Positions 1-9,715 of a stretch of 64,000 nt of DNA are shown piece after piece. Origin of the DNA: G963665495 sp963665495 (GTDB lineage: Bacteria > Desulfobacterota > Desulfovibrionia > Desulfovibrionales > Desulfovibrionaceae); the NCBI GenBank assembly GCA_963665495.1, contig OY762289.1, positions 4,774,001 to 4,838,000 on the forward strand. The letters run 5' to 3'. Every line of letters begins with the position of its first letter. The stretch's first letter is position 1. The notes beneath the pieces were generated by a model that was not told where the DNA came from, did not search any database, and was given only the letters and a program-made list of their open reading frames with translations. Made by a program: the position numbers and the translations under genes.

Positions 1-1551
1 CTGCATTTTGCCGGCTTCGATTTTGGAGAGATCCAGAATATCCCCAACCAATGAGGCCAGTCGTTTGCCGGAATGCAGCGCTGTGTCGCAATAGTGCTCG
101 AGTTCGGTCTCCGGAGTCGTGGTTTTGATGAGCTGTAGCATACCCATTATGCCGTTAAGCGGCGTACGGATCTCATGGCTCATATTTGCGAGAAATTCAC
201 TTTTAGCCTTGTTTGCAGCTTCCGCTGCCTGCTCCGCCAGCTTGGAACGGGTAATGTCCACTGTGGTACCGGTCATACGCAGAGCCTTGCCGCTGTCGTC
301 GCGCTCCACCACCTTGCCCCGGCACATCACCCACTTCCAGCCCTGGGTTTTGGTCTGCATACGAAATTCGGTTTCAAAGGCTTCTTCGATACCGTAATGC
401 GATTTGATCAAATCCCTGACATACGGGTAGTCCTGCGGATGAATAAGGCCGCGCCAGAGATCATAGGTTTCGGAAATTTCCTGAAGGTCGAACCCCAGCA
501 TGGTGAAACAACTCGGACTGCAAGACATGACGCCTGTTTCCGGATGCCAGTCCCAAATACCATCACTGACCGAATCCATGGCCAGCTTCAAGCGTTCTTC
601 ACTTTTGGCGAGAGCTTCTTCAGCGATCACCCTGGGAGTGACGTCTCGACCGACGCCGATAATGGCCACAACGGCGCCGTGTTCATCCCTGATGGCTTTG
701 TCCGACCAGGACAGCCAGAGCCAGCCGGATTTGGTCAAAGCTCTTTGTTCCGTATACGTGGTGTACGGAGGCTTCTGAACGTCTCGCAAAGCCTGCATAG
801 CTGCCTCGAGATCGTCTTCATGCACCAGAGGCCAGAAGCTTTGTCCCAGCAGTTCCTGTTCGGTTTTACCGAACACATTGCAGTAGCTGGGGCTGACAAA
901 CAGAAAGCGTCCCTCAAGGTCGATCTTGACCACAAGCTCATTCTGGTTTTCAACAAGCAGGCGGTAGTTTTCTTCACTATGAGCCAGTGCCGCGCTTTTT
1001 CGTTTTTCCTCCAAGCGCGTTTTCAGGACAGGTCCGATATAGGCGGCCACGGACTCCAGCCTTTGCACATCCTCCTGCAGAAAATCCCCGGCCCGGTTGC
1101 CGAGCAGCAGCAAGCCCACCAGCTCGTTTCTGAATACAATGGGGACGGACAGGCAATTTTCCAGGGCAATGTGCTTTTTCGGCAGGATCAGTCCGCTATT
1201 GGCGAAAAGACTTTTCTGATCGGTAAGGGAGCGTCCCCAGATACCGGCCCAGTCTGCGCGGGGAAACCGACTGCAGCCGTCGTTCATGCCGCAGCTTTCC
1301 CGAATATTTGTGGGGATATAGGGGAAAACGAGATTCCCCTCCGGATCAATGTGGCCGAACAACCCGAATTCACATTGGAAAATCTGCTGCAGACGTTCGA
1401 TAAGGCGGCCGTACCCCTTGTCATCCGTCTCGGAGAGCAGGGCTTCTGCCGCCAATTGATTGAGCGCCAGCAGCGTTTCCAGTTCGAGGATATGTTGCTT
1501 TGCCTCTGTCAGATCACGATCCGAAGGCAAAGAAGTCCGAATGTTTGACAT
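1..1551 (-). CDS. GAF/PAS sensor histidine kinase, 3' part missing (cut by window edge)
   Basis: The reading frame is open from an ATG at 1551 down to base 1, giving 517 residues of a longer protein. Visible parts, in order: a GAF-like domain (about residues 25-165), two PAS/PAC domains (about 185-305 and 320-445) and the start of a HisKA dimerisation domain with the H-box (SEFLANMSHEIRTPLNGIMG). The phosphoacceptor His is the one in SHEIRTP. No membrane segment is visible, so it is probably a cytoplasmic kinase. The ATP-binding domain, and a receiver domain if there is one, lie beyond the window. The linker and H-box region closely resembles the hybrid kinase at 35614-38511, so the two may be paralogues. 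The ligand is unknown. There is no strong ribosome-binding site before the ATG. Confidence 0.88.
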   Translation of the reverse strand, partial: MSNIRTSLPSDRDLTEAKQHILELETLLALNQLAAEALLSETDDKGYGRLIERLQQIFQCEFGLFGHIDPEGNLVFPYIPTNIRESCGMNDGCSRFPRADWAGIWGRSLTDQKSLFANSGLILPKKHIALENCLSVPIVFRNELVGLLLLGNRAGDFLQEDVQRLESVAAYIGPVLKTRLEEKRKSAALAHSEENYRLLVENQNELVVKIDLEGRFLFVSPSYCNVFGKTEQELLGQSFWPLVHEDDLEAAMQALRDVQKPPYTTYTEQRALTKSGWLWLSWSDKAIRDEHGAVVAIIGVGRDVTPRVIAEEALAKSEERLKLAMDSVSDGIWDWHPETGVMSCSPSCFTMLGFDLQEISETYDLWRGLIHPQDYPYVRDLIKSHYGIEEAFETEFRMQTKTQGWKWVMCRGKVVERDDSGKALRMTGTTVDITRSKLAEQAAEAANKAKSEFLANMSHEIRTPLNGIMGMLQLIKTTTPETELEHYCDTALHSGKRLASLVGDILDLSKIEAGKMQ

Positions 1552-1737
1552 TGGTTGCTTCGTTTGTCTGGAAAAACGAGATTACGACGTCATGTGATTT
1601 TCATTCGTATATACGATAACTCGTATTCAATAGCAAAGGGCTCTTTCCCATAAGATTTGATAAGCAAACACGAATGTTTCGATAAGCAAACGAAGTTTCA
1701 GAAGGATAAAAACTGTTCAGCAGCTACGAGAAGAATG

Positions 1738-2700
1738 TCAGGAGGCGTCGGCAATAGCTTTGAGGCAGCGTACAGCCAGAATTTTCGAGGCAAAATGGGT
1801 GACATGAACACCGTCATCGGCACGCAGCCGGACACGCTCGCCGGTCAGATCCCTGGCGTATTGGGCAAAATGGCCGTCTTCATCCGCCAGCGCGTCCCAG
1901 GTGTCGACGTACGTGCAATTGGGTGTTCTCTGACAAAGCGTACGGATGATGTGATTGATCCGCATCACGTCGGTATTGAGTTTTTCGGGTTCCATAATCG
2001 GAGCCCCCACCCATAAAATACGGCACTGGGGATTGTATTTTCTGGCAATGTCAAAGAGGTGCTTCATCCGCCGGGTGTATTCCTTGGCCCAGTTGGCATT
2101 GCCGAAAGAAATGATTTTGCCGTCTTCGCGCTTCAGGGCTTTATTGTCATTGGTTCCGATCATGATCACCAATGTTGTCGGACGGTACTTTTCCACCATT
2201 TCACTAAGATTTTTATCCCAGTCGTAAAAGTCAGGCCTGGCCAGCCCGCTGCTGACCTTGCCTCTTCTTCCGAATGAAATGTCGTCGTATTCGGAAAAGT
2301 ACTCTTCCAACCGCTGGCCGAGCGGAATGGACAGGGAATCTCCGATTACCACGATGGATTGTTTGGGCAGGGAGGAAACACTGAAATCGACATCATGTTT
2401 TTCCATCCGGCGCAGGCTGGATTTTTGGACAACAGGTGCTTGCTGCTTTACCTGCTGCTTGGTCGGTTTCTGATGCAATTCCGGATCTTTTTTAGGGGTG
2501 GTGACTACTTTATTGCTCTTGGTAGCAGGCGTGTAAGCCGCTACAACAGCCCTTTCGGGAAAGTGAGGAGGCTTTTGGGGTGCTTTTGAGGTAACAGGAA
2601 AGCGGACATTGAAACTATGTAACATGCTCGCCTGGTTTCCAGGCAAAGGAAAAACTAAAAGAACAAGCACTACTATCAATGCTTGAGAAAGCATACGCAT
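1738..2700 (-). CDS. Exported SGNH/GDSL hydrolase (DUF459-like), second copy
   Basis: 320 residues. An N-terminal signal peptide or anchor (about residues 5-25) is followed by a Lys/Pro/Gln-rich linker (about 45-105) and an SGNH esterase domain. Block I is VVIGDSLS with Ser122 as nucleophile, block III is MIGTND, and block V is DGVHVTH, providing the Asp and His. It is a clear paralogue of the next gene upstream (2835-4157), sharing for example GKVSSGLA and DTW segments. DUF459/SGNH proteins next to MBOAT acyltransferases act in transfer or removal of O-acetyl groups on periplasmic glycans, so this is probably the third gene of an acetylation operon. GGAG lies about 9 bases before the ATG. 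The substrate (peptidoglycan, exopolysaccharide or LPS) cannot be told from sequence. Confidence 0.82.
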   Translation of the reverse strand: MRMLSQALIVVLVLLVFPLPGNQASMLHSFNVRFPVTSKAPQKPPHFPERAVVAAYTPATKSNKVVTTPKKDPELHQKPTKQQVKQQAPVVQKSSLRRMEKHDVDFSVSSLPKQSIVVIGDSLSIPLGQRLEEYFSEYDDISFGRRGKVSSGLARPDFYDWDKNLSEMVEKYRPTTLVIMIGTNDNKALKREDGKIISFGNANWAKEYTRRMKHLFDIARKYNPQCRILWVGAPIMEPEKLNTDVMRINHIIRTLCQRTPNCTYVDTWDALADEDGHFAQYARDLTGERVRLRADDGVHVTHFASKILAVRCLKAIADAS

Positions 2701-2834
2701 ATTGATTTACTCCAGAGAATTCCTGTACCATACAGACCGTACAGGAGAAAAAAACTACGACATTTGAACTAAGGATTTCTGCAAGGATTGTGCGGAGGTT
2801 AATACATCAACAACAGAAACTGAATTCTAAATAA

Positions 2835-4157
2835 CTACATTGTACTTTTCTCTTCATGGGAGACTGAACTGGCCTTTTTCGGATGCAAGTCTACATACTT
2901 GGTGATATAATCCAGGATGTAGTTAGTTAAAAGATCCCCTCCTTCCCTGGAGAAGTGGATTCCATCCTGAGCCCTGATGCGCACATTGTATCCCTTGCTG
3001 TCCTTCTTATAATTTGTATATTGCCCGTTTTCGTCTGTCAACAGCTGCCATGTATCAATAAATCGACAATCCGTAGACTTTGTACAGGCTTTTTTGGCAG
3101 TTTCATTGGTGAGCCAGATTCGTTCGGTCATGGCCTCATCTTTGACAATGGGAAGGCCTACCCAATACACTGGAACATTTTTGGCTTTGATAATGTCTAA
3201 AAAACGCTCAACGCGCGTCTGATAGGCTTCGGGCCACGAAGGGGTTCCCAGTACGGCTTTTTGCCCATCCACCCGGATATTGTTGTTGGCGTCGTTGATA
3301 CCCATCAAAATAACAATCAGGTTCGGCTTGTATTCATCGATAAGGACCTGGACCTTCTTTTCCCAGTCAAAGAGATGGGGAATGGCCAGCCCGCTCGAAA
3401 CCTTGCCCACCCGGGCAAAGGTCACATCATCATAACGTTCGAGCGCGTACTCGAAGGAACGCGCCAGGCCGATAGCCAGGGAATCGCCAATGACCAGAAT
3501 CGACGTGGGCGAAAGGTCGTGCTCTTCGAGTTTTGGAGGCGTCGGTGCAAGAACCGGCACAGGCGTGGCCACGCCTTGTTGTTGGAGCAGCTGTTTGTTC
3601 GCCCCCATTTCCACCTTTACGTCGGAATCACCATCCTGCTGGGCGGTCTGGGCGGGGGCGAGTTCCTTCTGGGTCGTCACAGCAACGTCCGCGGATGTCT
3701 GCGGCTCTGAGAACTGCACGTTACGGATACTCTGCCGGAAAGGGGAGCCCGCCGGAACAGTCCAGTCCGCATGGGTGATGCGCCTGCCCGCACCCGAGAG
3801 CCTTTCCCGGCGCAATTGATCGTAAACAACCCGGGCCATCAGCCGCAATTTCCGCATTTTTTCCGGACTGCAGGTATCTGCTTCGCTCACGCCGCCCTTG
3901 CTCAAAAAACAATCCGAGTTATCCTTGTAGGTATCATTAAAGAGAAAGGCGGTGGAGCAGTCGAATTTCTTTACCGCGGACTGTACGCCGCTTTCTTTGG
4001 CAAGGGTATCCACGGCATTCAGACCTTTCAACAACGGACTATCCTGGGAAGTGATTTCCAGACGATACCAGGGGGCAATCTTGTCGATATTGATGAAAGA
4101 ACAGATCAAAAGCGCGAGGGCATATATGGCGACCGTTTGTACCACGTATTTCTTCAT
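2835..4157 (-). CDS. Membrane-anchored SGNH/GDSL hydrolase (DUF459-like), first copy
   Basis: 440 residues from the ATG at 4157. A TTG six codons upstream is possible but would add a non-hydrophobic leader before the signal. One membrane segment lies at about residues 5-24. It is followed by a long periplasmic stretch with a charged N-terminal region (about 30-125) that the other copy lacks, a Gln/Pro-rich linker, and the SGNH domain. Ser226 sits in VIGDSLAIG, block III is LMGINDANN, and the Asp/His pair is in DGIHFSREGG. It lies between the MBOAT gene and a second SGNH paralogue, all on the minus strand. By family and context it should act on acyl groups of a periplasmic glycan, taking them from or completing the work of the MBOAT protein. 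The exact reaction is inferred. Confidence 0.82.
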   Translation of the reverse strand: MKKYVVQTVAIYALALLICSFINIDKIAPWYRLEITSQDSPLLKGLNAVDTLAKESGVQSAVKKFDCSTAFLFNDTYKDNSDCFLSKGGVSEADTCSPEKMRKLRLMARVVYDQLRRERLSGAGRRITHADWTVPAGSPFRQSIRNVQFSEPQTSADVAVTTQKELAPAQTAQQDGDSDVKVEMGANKQLLQQQGVATPVPVLAPTPPKLEEHDLSPTSILVIGDSLAIGLARSFEYALERYDDVTFARVGKVSSGLAIPHLFDWEKKVQVLIDEYKPNLIVILMGINDANNNIRVDGQKAVLGTPSWPEAYQTRVERFLDIIKAKNVPVYWVGLPIVKDEAMTERIWLTNETAKKACTKSTDCRFIDTWQLLTDENGQYTNYKKDSKGYNVRIRAQDGIHFSREGGDLLTNYILDYITKYVDLHPKKASSVSHEEKSTM

Positions 4158-4333
4158 GGTCGTGCATCCGAGCAATGCTTGTCGGGAAGAATTCTAACCT
4201 GAATGTTGTGCCTGGCCCGTGCTGCGCGGCCGGGAAATTCCGCATCGGCGATCAACACCTGAAGCGTTTTTCCATTCAGCCCTGCAGCTGACACATACGC
4301 ACAACCTCGCGATATTACGTTAGAAACCCCACC

Positions 4334-5776
4334 CTAGAAGCGGTAATAAATAAAAGATGGCACACCGTCAGGCCCCAGCCTGATAATGATGGCGCAGATC
4401 AACCCAACCAGCAACGCCTGTAAGGGGACAGGCAGATTTTTTACCCGCGAAACGTAAAATTTTTCTATATCAAAGCTCAAGACTTCCTTCAAGAGCACCC
4501 CGGCGATGATTATATATACCAGAAAACGCACGCCTTCTCCTTCCGGATCCATGGCGGCGATCCGCTGCAGAATCTCCACGGCGCGGCTGAAGTCCTCGGC
4601 TCCGAAAAACACCCAGGCAAAAGTGACGAACAGGAACGTCAACAGCCAGGAACCCGACTTTGTCAGCAGCCCGCCAAAAGAAGCCGATCCGGCAGAGGCC
4701 GGCGTACCGAAAAGGGACTTTTTCAAATCCCGGAAGCCGTGCACGACGATCAGCCCCAGGCCGTGAATGATTCCCCAAAACAAAAAGTTATATCCGGCCC
4801 CGTGCCAGAGCCCTCCCAGGGCCATGGTCACGAACAGATTGCAATACTTACGGAACTTGCCTACCCGGCTGCCGCCCAGGCTGATGTACAGGTAATCGCG
4901 AAGCCAAAAGGAAAAGCTGATATGCCAGCGCCGCCAGAATTCCTGCAGGCTGGTGGAGCGGTACGGGCGGTCGAAATTGTCCGGGATGGAAAACCCCAGC
5001 AGCAGGGCCACGCCCATGACGAGATCCGTATACCCGGAAAAATCGGCAAGAATCTGAATGGAGTAACCGAAGGTGGCGCAGAGTACGGCCCAGGAGGAAA
5101 AACCGTCCGGAAACTCAAAGGCGTGCTGTACGAGATGTTCCGCCAGGTAGGTGGCCAGAAACAGCTTTTTGAACAAGCCGCTCAAAATCAGAAAAAAACC
5201 TCGTGCGCTTTTTTCCCGGTCCAGCTCGCCGTGGTCCAGCTGCGGTATGAGCTGGCTGGTACGCAGAATAGGGCCACTGAGAATCGTGGGAAAAAACGCC
5301 ACAAAAATAAAGATGTCCAGCGGACTTTTTACAACAGCTTTGGAATCGCGGTAAACATCGATGCCGTAGGAAAGTCCCTGGAAAGTAAAGAAGGAAATGC
5401 CGATGGGCAGAAAAATATCCCATTGCGGCAACTGATTCTGCAGTCCCATGGAAACCAGCAGAAAGTCGGCGCTCTGGTAGATGAAATCGTAATATTTGAA
5501 AAAAGCCAGGCCTGCCAGACCAATGCATACCTGCAAAATGATCAGTCCCCGACGTACGCCCCCGTGCTGCGTCCGGGCCATGAGAAGGGGGAGTAACCAG
5601 GTGAAGAAACTGAAATTAACCAGCAGAAGCAAAAACCAAAGCTGAAAAGAACCGTAGAAAAAATAGGAAGCCGCAAGCAAAAACAATCGGTAAGGGAGTC
5701 TCCTTGAACGAAGCATCCAGTTTACCGGGAGAATGATCAGGAAAAACAAAGCAAATTGGAAACTTATGAGACCCAT
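4334..5776 (-). CDS. MBOAT-family membrane O-acyltransferase (AlgI/DltB-like)
   Basis: 480 residues with about ten hydrophobic segments spread over the whole protein. Diagnostic MBOAT motifs are FWRRWHISFSFWLRDYLY and GGLWHGAGYNF, with the presumed catalytic His325 in LWHG. AlgI, DltB and PatA relatives move acetyl or D-alanyl groups across the inner membrane for transfer to periplasmic polymers. The two genes that follow on the same strand encode exported SGNH hydrolases, the usual partners of such acyltransferases (compare AlgX/AlgJ and PatB). No alginate or teichoic-acid genes are in the window, so peptidoglycan or an exopolysaccharide is the likelier target. The ribosome-binding site is weak; the ATG at 5776 is chosen because the first membrane segment starts right after it. 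Confidence 0.93.
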   Translation of the reverse strand: MGLISFQFALFFLIILPVNWMLRSRRLPYRLFLLAASYFFYGSFQLWFLLLLVNFSFFTWLLPLLMARTQHGGVRRGLIILQVCIGLAGLAFFKYYDFIYQSADFLLVSMGLQNQLPQWDIFLPIGISFFTFQGLSYGIDVYRDSKAVVKSPLDIFIFVAFFPTILSGPILRTSQLIPQLDHGELDREKSARGFFLILSGLFKKLFLATYLAEHLVQHAFEFPDGFSSWAVLCATFGYSIQILADFSGYTDLVMGVALLLGFSIPDNFDRPYRSTSLQEFWRRWHISFSFWLRDYLYISLGGSRVGKFRKYCNLFVTMALGGLWHGAGYNFLFWGIIHGLGLIVVHGFRDLKKSLFGTPASAGSASFGGLLTKSGSWLLTFLFVTFAWVFFGAEDFSRAVEILQRIAAMDPEGEGVRFLVYIIIAGVLLKEVLSFDIEKFYVSRVKNLPVPLQALLVGLICAIIIRLGPDGVPSFIYYRF

Positions 5777-6440
5777 TAGCAGATCGGACCGTGTGTTATG
5801 GGGGTTGATGACCTGAATCTTGTGTCGTAATCGCCATATCTGAAACCTTTTAGCGTCCTTTACGATATTCTATTTCCGCTAGCAAGAAATTAAAAAGCTT
5901 TTCTTCAAACAAGCTGAATATTATATAAAAATACAGTTTACAGAAGTGCATTGCCCTACTGTTGTTGTATAAATAGCGTTGCAGCATGCAGCCGCCACAG
6001 ATACGCAGCATACGCAAAACGTCGGCAGAAACGGATTCAACCGGCGCAACAGAATACGGCAAAACTGGTAGGGAAGAAAAGGGGCCCTGAAAACTCGCAC
6101 AGGGGATCTTACAAAGAATGGGTTCCTGAAAAAACTGAACGCCTGCAGCGTGGCGAAAAGATATGACCGCCTTCAAAAATCCCTTGGAATCTAATTTGTT
6201 ACGAGCTGCCTGCAGTGCTTTTAATCCCTGAGAGGAAGCGCCCCTTTAACCGACCGTTTTCACAAGCCGGTCCAGATAAATGAAGGGCGCTTTAATCGTG
6301 TTCCCCCCGTATTGGACACGCTTACAGCAGGAGGCGGAGGAGACAATGGACCGCATCCGCTGTTTTGACACGGGCGTTGTCATGTATCTCTGAAAAGGCA
6401 GCATGCCCAGGCCAAAGGCGGCAGAAATGCGTTTTCCCTG
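5777..6440. other. Gene-free stretch, AT-rich, with a nested hairpin
   Basis: No convincing reading frame in either direction. The half nearer the MBOAT gene is AT-rich and probably holds its promoter. The other half contains a two-level inverted repeat: AAGCGCCC at 6236-6243 pairs with GGGCGCTT at 6285-6292, and inside it GACCG at 6251-6255 pairs with CGGTC at 6268-6272. There is no clear T-run beside it, so it is not a standard terminator. It lies about 150 bases past the stop of the STAS gene on the minus strand and could form the end of that transcript. Confidence 0.5.
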
Positions 6441-6791
6441 CTAATCCGCCGGACTGGAGACGTATTCCTTGGCTTCGTCAAGATCCGTAAAGATAGGCAG
6501 AAGTTCATCCACACCGGCAACTTCCAGCAGATCCCGGACAACGTCCGTGGGATTGAGCAAGGCCATGCGCTTTTTTTCCGCATGCAGGCCCTTGGCGCTT
6601 TTGATGAACATCCGGATCCCCACGGAAGACATGAAGGTTACGCCGCCCAAATCCAGCAGCGCCGGAAGATGGCGTCCGGCCGTGATGGCGTAGAATTTCA
6701 GATCTTCATTCTGGATGCCCACGGCGTCCAGCCGTCCGGACAGGGCGATATGCGTCAGAGTTTCGTCAAGCTGTACTTCTTCGATCTTCAT
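6441..6791 (-). CDS. STAS-domain anti-sigma factor antagonist
   Basis: 116 residues made up almost entirely of one STAS domain. The segment DLGGVTFMSSVGIRMFI matches the SpoIIAA/RsbV phosphorylation-site region, and one of the two adjacent serines is the expected phosphoserine. Such proteins bind a switch kinase/anti-sigma factor and release a sigma factor or another output. No kinase or phosphatase partner is adjacent, so its circuit lies elsewhere. A strong ribosome-binding site (GAGGGG) lies about 8 bases before the ATG. Some bacterial STAS proteins of this type control biofilm or exopolysaccharide output, but nothing here shows that directly. Confidence 0.85.
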   Translation of the reverse strand: MKIEEVQLDETLTHIALSGRLDAVGIQNEDLKFYAITAGRHLPALLDLGGVTFMSSVGIRMFIKSAKGLHAEKKRMALLNPTDVVRDLLEVAGVDELLPIFTDLDEAKEYVSSPAD

Positions 6792-7172
6792 GGTTATCCC
6801 CTCAATGTGTTAAATCCTTCAAGGTCAACGGGTTAACTGTATGGCATATCTCAGATTACCCACGTGACATGAAAAGCTTTTTACCCATTGCATGCGATAA
6901 AGTCCATAGGGAGACAGAATCAGCCCGTCAAAAAAAATGAAAGCCTTAAGCGTTGCAGCAGGCTATTATAGCATTAAGGAAATGCCATGCCAAAGATACA
7001 TTTATACATAAATACAATAAATAACCCTTCACAAAGCATCCACTGCTAAAATGAGCCGGGTTCTTCTCCTTGACATGTTGCGCTCTTGGATTATTGTTTC
7101 GAGCTGTACCATTAGGCTTTTTTCTCTTTCGCGCCAAAAAGGCGCAAACCGTTTTTGAGGTGTTTTTTCCTT
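6792..7172. other. Divergent intergenic region between STAS and Lon-like genes
   Basis: AT-rich spacer between two divergently transcribed genes, presumably holding both promoters. I see no convincing RNA gene, repeat or conserved small reading frame. GAGG at 7157-7160 is the ribosome-binding site for the Lon-like gene. Confidence 0.5.
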
Positions 7173-9620
7173 ATGGCCAAACCCACCCCGCTCTCATGGC
7201 AAAAACTCCGGGCCAGACTGGACCCGGAAAAAGTCCCTTATGCGGACAGTACTGAAATAAACTCCAAATCCAAGTCCGCCGGGCGTCCGCTTTCCCAGCC
7301 CCGCGCCCTGGAAGCACTGCGCCTGGGCATGCGGATCAAGGATAAGGGATACAACGTCTACCTTGCCGGCGAGCCCAACATGGGGCGCAGCTTCATGGTT
7401 CAGGACTTTCTCGCACCCGAAGCGGCCAAAGCCAGCCCGCCCCCGGATCTGGTCTATGTGAACAACTTCGATAACGAAGACAAACCCAAACTGCTGCAGC
7501 TGCCCAGCGGCATGGGCAGAAAGCTGAAAACCGAGCTGACCCAGGTTCTGGCCACCATTCGCAAGGAACTGCCCGCCCGCTTTGAAAACGAATCCTACCT
7601 GAACAAACGCACCGCCATCATGGAAAAATTCCAGACCGTCCGCGAGCAGCTGGTGGACGAGATGGAAAGCGAAGCCGCGGGCCAGGGGTTCAATCTGGAC
7701 GTGGACGACCAGGGCGGCATGACCCTGTATCCGCTTGTTGAAGGCAAGCTGCTTTCCGAAGATGAATTCGAGAAGCTTGACCCCAACATCCGTAAGCGGC
7801 TCAAGGCCACCAGCGAAAAGCTGATGAACGCCATGCAGGACCTGCTGCGTAAAATGAACCGCGAGGAAAAGGGATTTCAGGAAAACGAACAGAACCTGGA
7901 CCTGGAAATCCTCGAAGAAGTCCTTGCCGAATATTTCGACCCTCTGGCCAAACGCTTTGGCGAAAAAGTCGCTGGTAAAGACTTCGCCGACTACCTGAAG
8001 GACATGCGCCAGGATATCCTGGACAACCTGGACCAGTTCGCCCCCAAAGAGCCCGCCCCCCCGCCGCTGCTCCCCGAAAGCGCGCTTGGCCACCTCGGTG
8101 GAGACAGTTTCCAGGTGCGTTACGATATCAATGTCTTTGTGGACAACAGCGAACTCAAGGGCGCGCCCATCATCATTGAAGACCATCCCACCTCCTGCAA
8201 CCTGCTGGGCTGTGTGGAGCGCGAATCCGAAATGGGCGCGTTGATCACGGACTTCACCCTTATCAAATCCGGCGCCCTGCACAGGGCCAACGGCGGGTAC
8301 CTGCTGCTGCACGTGGAAGACATGATGCAGCATACTTCGGCCTGGGAAGGGTTGCTGCGCGCGCTGCGTTCGGGCCTGGCCAAAATCGAGGACACGGACG
8401 ACAGCCACGAGCAGTCCCGCAGCCGTACCATCGAACCCCAGCCCGTACCGGTGAACGTCAAGGTCGTTCTGGTGGGCACGGATGACGTTTTCGAGCTGCT
8501 GCATACGCACGACGACCGTTTTCCCAAGCTGTTCAAAATCAAGGCCCACATGCAGGACAGCATGCCGCGGAACATGGCCAATATCCGGGGCTATTTCCTC
8601 TATCTCAGCCGGATCATCGAAGAAGCCGGACTGATGCCCTTTTCCCGCTCGGCCCTGGCCGGGCTGGCGGATTTCAGCTCGCGCCTGGCCGGAGACCAGA
8701 AAAAACTCTCGCTCAAGCTGCCGCTGCTGCGCGAGTTGATGGTGGAAGCCGCGGCCCTGGCCGAAATGGACGGCAAGAAAATGGTGGACAACGACGTGCT
8801 CCGCGCCGCGGAAGCGGCCAGGGATTACCGATCCAATCTCTATGAAGAGGAATTCATGGAGGAGTACGATCGCGACCTGATCAAGCTGCCCACCAGCGGC
8901 GAATCCGTGGGCCGGGTCAACGGACTTTCGGTTTCCTGGTACGGTGATTACGAATTCGGCCTGCCGCACCAGATTGCCTGTACGGTCGGCGTTGGCGACA
9001 GCGGCGTTGTGGACCTCGAACGCGAAGCCGAACTGGGCGGCCCCATCCACACCAAGGCCATGATGATCCTCAAGGGCTACCTCTCGGCCATGTTCGCACA
9101 CAACAAACCGCTGGTGTTTTCGGGCAGCCTCTGTTTCGAGCAGAGCTACGCGGGCGTGGAAGGCGATTCCGCCTCCGGCGCCGAGCTGGCGGCCCTGCTT
9201 TCGGCCCTTTCGGACAAACCCATCAATTTCTCCCTGGCCTTCACCGGCGCCGTGAGCCAGTCGGGCGCCATCATGGCCGTGGGCGGCGTGACCCGTAAAA
9301 TCGAAGGCTTTTTCGAAGTCTGCAAACGCCAGGGCCTCACCGGCGGCCAGGGCGTGCTGCTGCCCGCGGACAACCGCGACCACCTCATGCTCAAGGACGA
9401 GGTGGTGGAAGCCGTCAAGGACGGCCGCTTCCATATCTACCCGATCCGGCGGATCGAGGAGGCCATGGAACTGCTGACGGGCATGCCTGCCGGACGCAGG
9501 CTGAAAAGCGGCGGCTTTCCGGCCAACAGCCTCTACCGCCTGGTGGACGACCGCCTGGCCGAAATGACGGCCATGTACTACGACTACCAGACCGCCAAAA
9601 GGCCGCGCAAACGCCGCTAA
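7173..9620 (+). CDS. Lon-like AAA+ serine protease (LonB/AAA_32 type)
   Basis: 815 residues from ATG 7173, preceded by GAGG; an in-frame upstream start at 7155 has no such site. The N-terminal half is the AAA_32-type ATPase with an atypical P-loop, AGEPNMGRSF, carrying Arg where classical Walker A has Lys; as I know the family, this is usual there. A long charged helical insertion (about residues 110-290) interrupts the ATPase, as in other LonB-like proteins. The C-terminal third is a Lon protease domain with the Ser-Lys dyad: Ser666 in EGDSASGAEL and Lys709 in AVGGVTRKIEG. It lacks the classical Lon N-terminal substrate domain. It is a soluble ATP-dependent protease of unknown substrate range, transcribed alone and followed by a strong terminator. 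Confidence 0.93.
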   Translation: MAKPTPLSWQKLRARLDPEKVPYADSTEINSKSKSAGRPLSQPRALEALRLGMRIKDKGYNVYLAGEPNMGRSFMVQDFLAPEAAKASPPPDLVYVNNFDNEDKPKLLQLPSGMGRKLKTELTQVLATIRKELPARFENESYLNKRTAIMEKFQTVREQLVDEMESEAAGQGFNLDVDDQGGMTLYPLVEGKLLSEDEFEKLDPNIRKRLKATSEKLMNAMQDLLRKMNREEKGFQENEQNLDLEILEEVLAEYFDPLAKRFGEKVAGKDFADYLKDMRQDILDNLDQFAPKEPAPPPLLPESALGHLGGDSFQVRYDINVFVDNSELKGAPIIIEDHPTSCNLLGCVERESEMGALITDFTLIKSGALHRANGGYLLLHVEDMMQHTSAWEGLLRALRSGLAKIEDTDDSHEQSRSRTIEPQPVPVNVKVVLVGTDDVFELLHTHDDRFPKLFKIKAHMQDSMPRNMANIRGYFLYLSRIIEEAGLMPFSRSALAGLADFSSRLAGDQKKLSLKLPLLRELMVEAAALAEMDGKKMVDNDVLRAAEAARDYRSNLYEEEFMEEYDRDLIKLPTSGESVGRVNGLSVSWYGDYEFGLPHQIACTVGVGDSGVVDLEREAELGGPIHTKAMMILKGYLSAMFAHNKPLVFSGSLCFEQSYAGVEGDSASGAELAALLSALSDKPINFSLAFTGAVSQSGAIMAVGGVTRKIEGFFEVCKRQGLTGGQGVLLPADNRDHLMLKDEVVEAVKDGRFHIYPIRRIEEAMELLTGMPAGRRLKSGGFPANSLYRLVDDRLAEMTAMYYDYQTAKRPRKRR

Positions 9621-9666
9621 GGCCGGAAAGGAATCGGCGCATTCGGAATTTCCTGACAGAAGAGAC

Positions 9667-9692
9667 AAAAAAGGGCCCGCGGGCCCTTTTTC
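9667..9692. terminator. Bidirectional intrinsic terminator
   Basis: A perfect palindrome reading AAAAA-GGGCCC-GC-GGGCCC-TTTTT lies between two converging genes. The A-run and T-run on either side allow it to stop transcription in both directions. Confidence 0.93.
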
Positions 9693-9715
9693 TAGTTTGC
9701 TATGCCTAACAAGTC

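Noticed and set aside
5850..6176. A 108-residue frame on the minus strand in the spacer after the MBOAT gene.
   Set aside because: No ribosome-binding site, irregular composition with runs of rare residues, no domain; probably chance.
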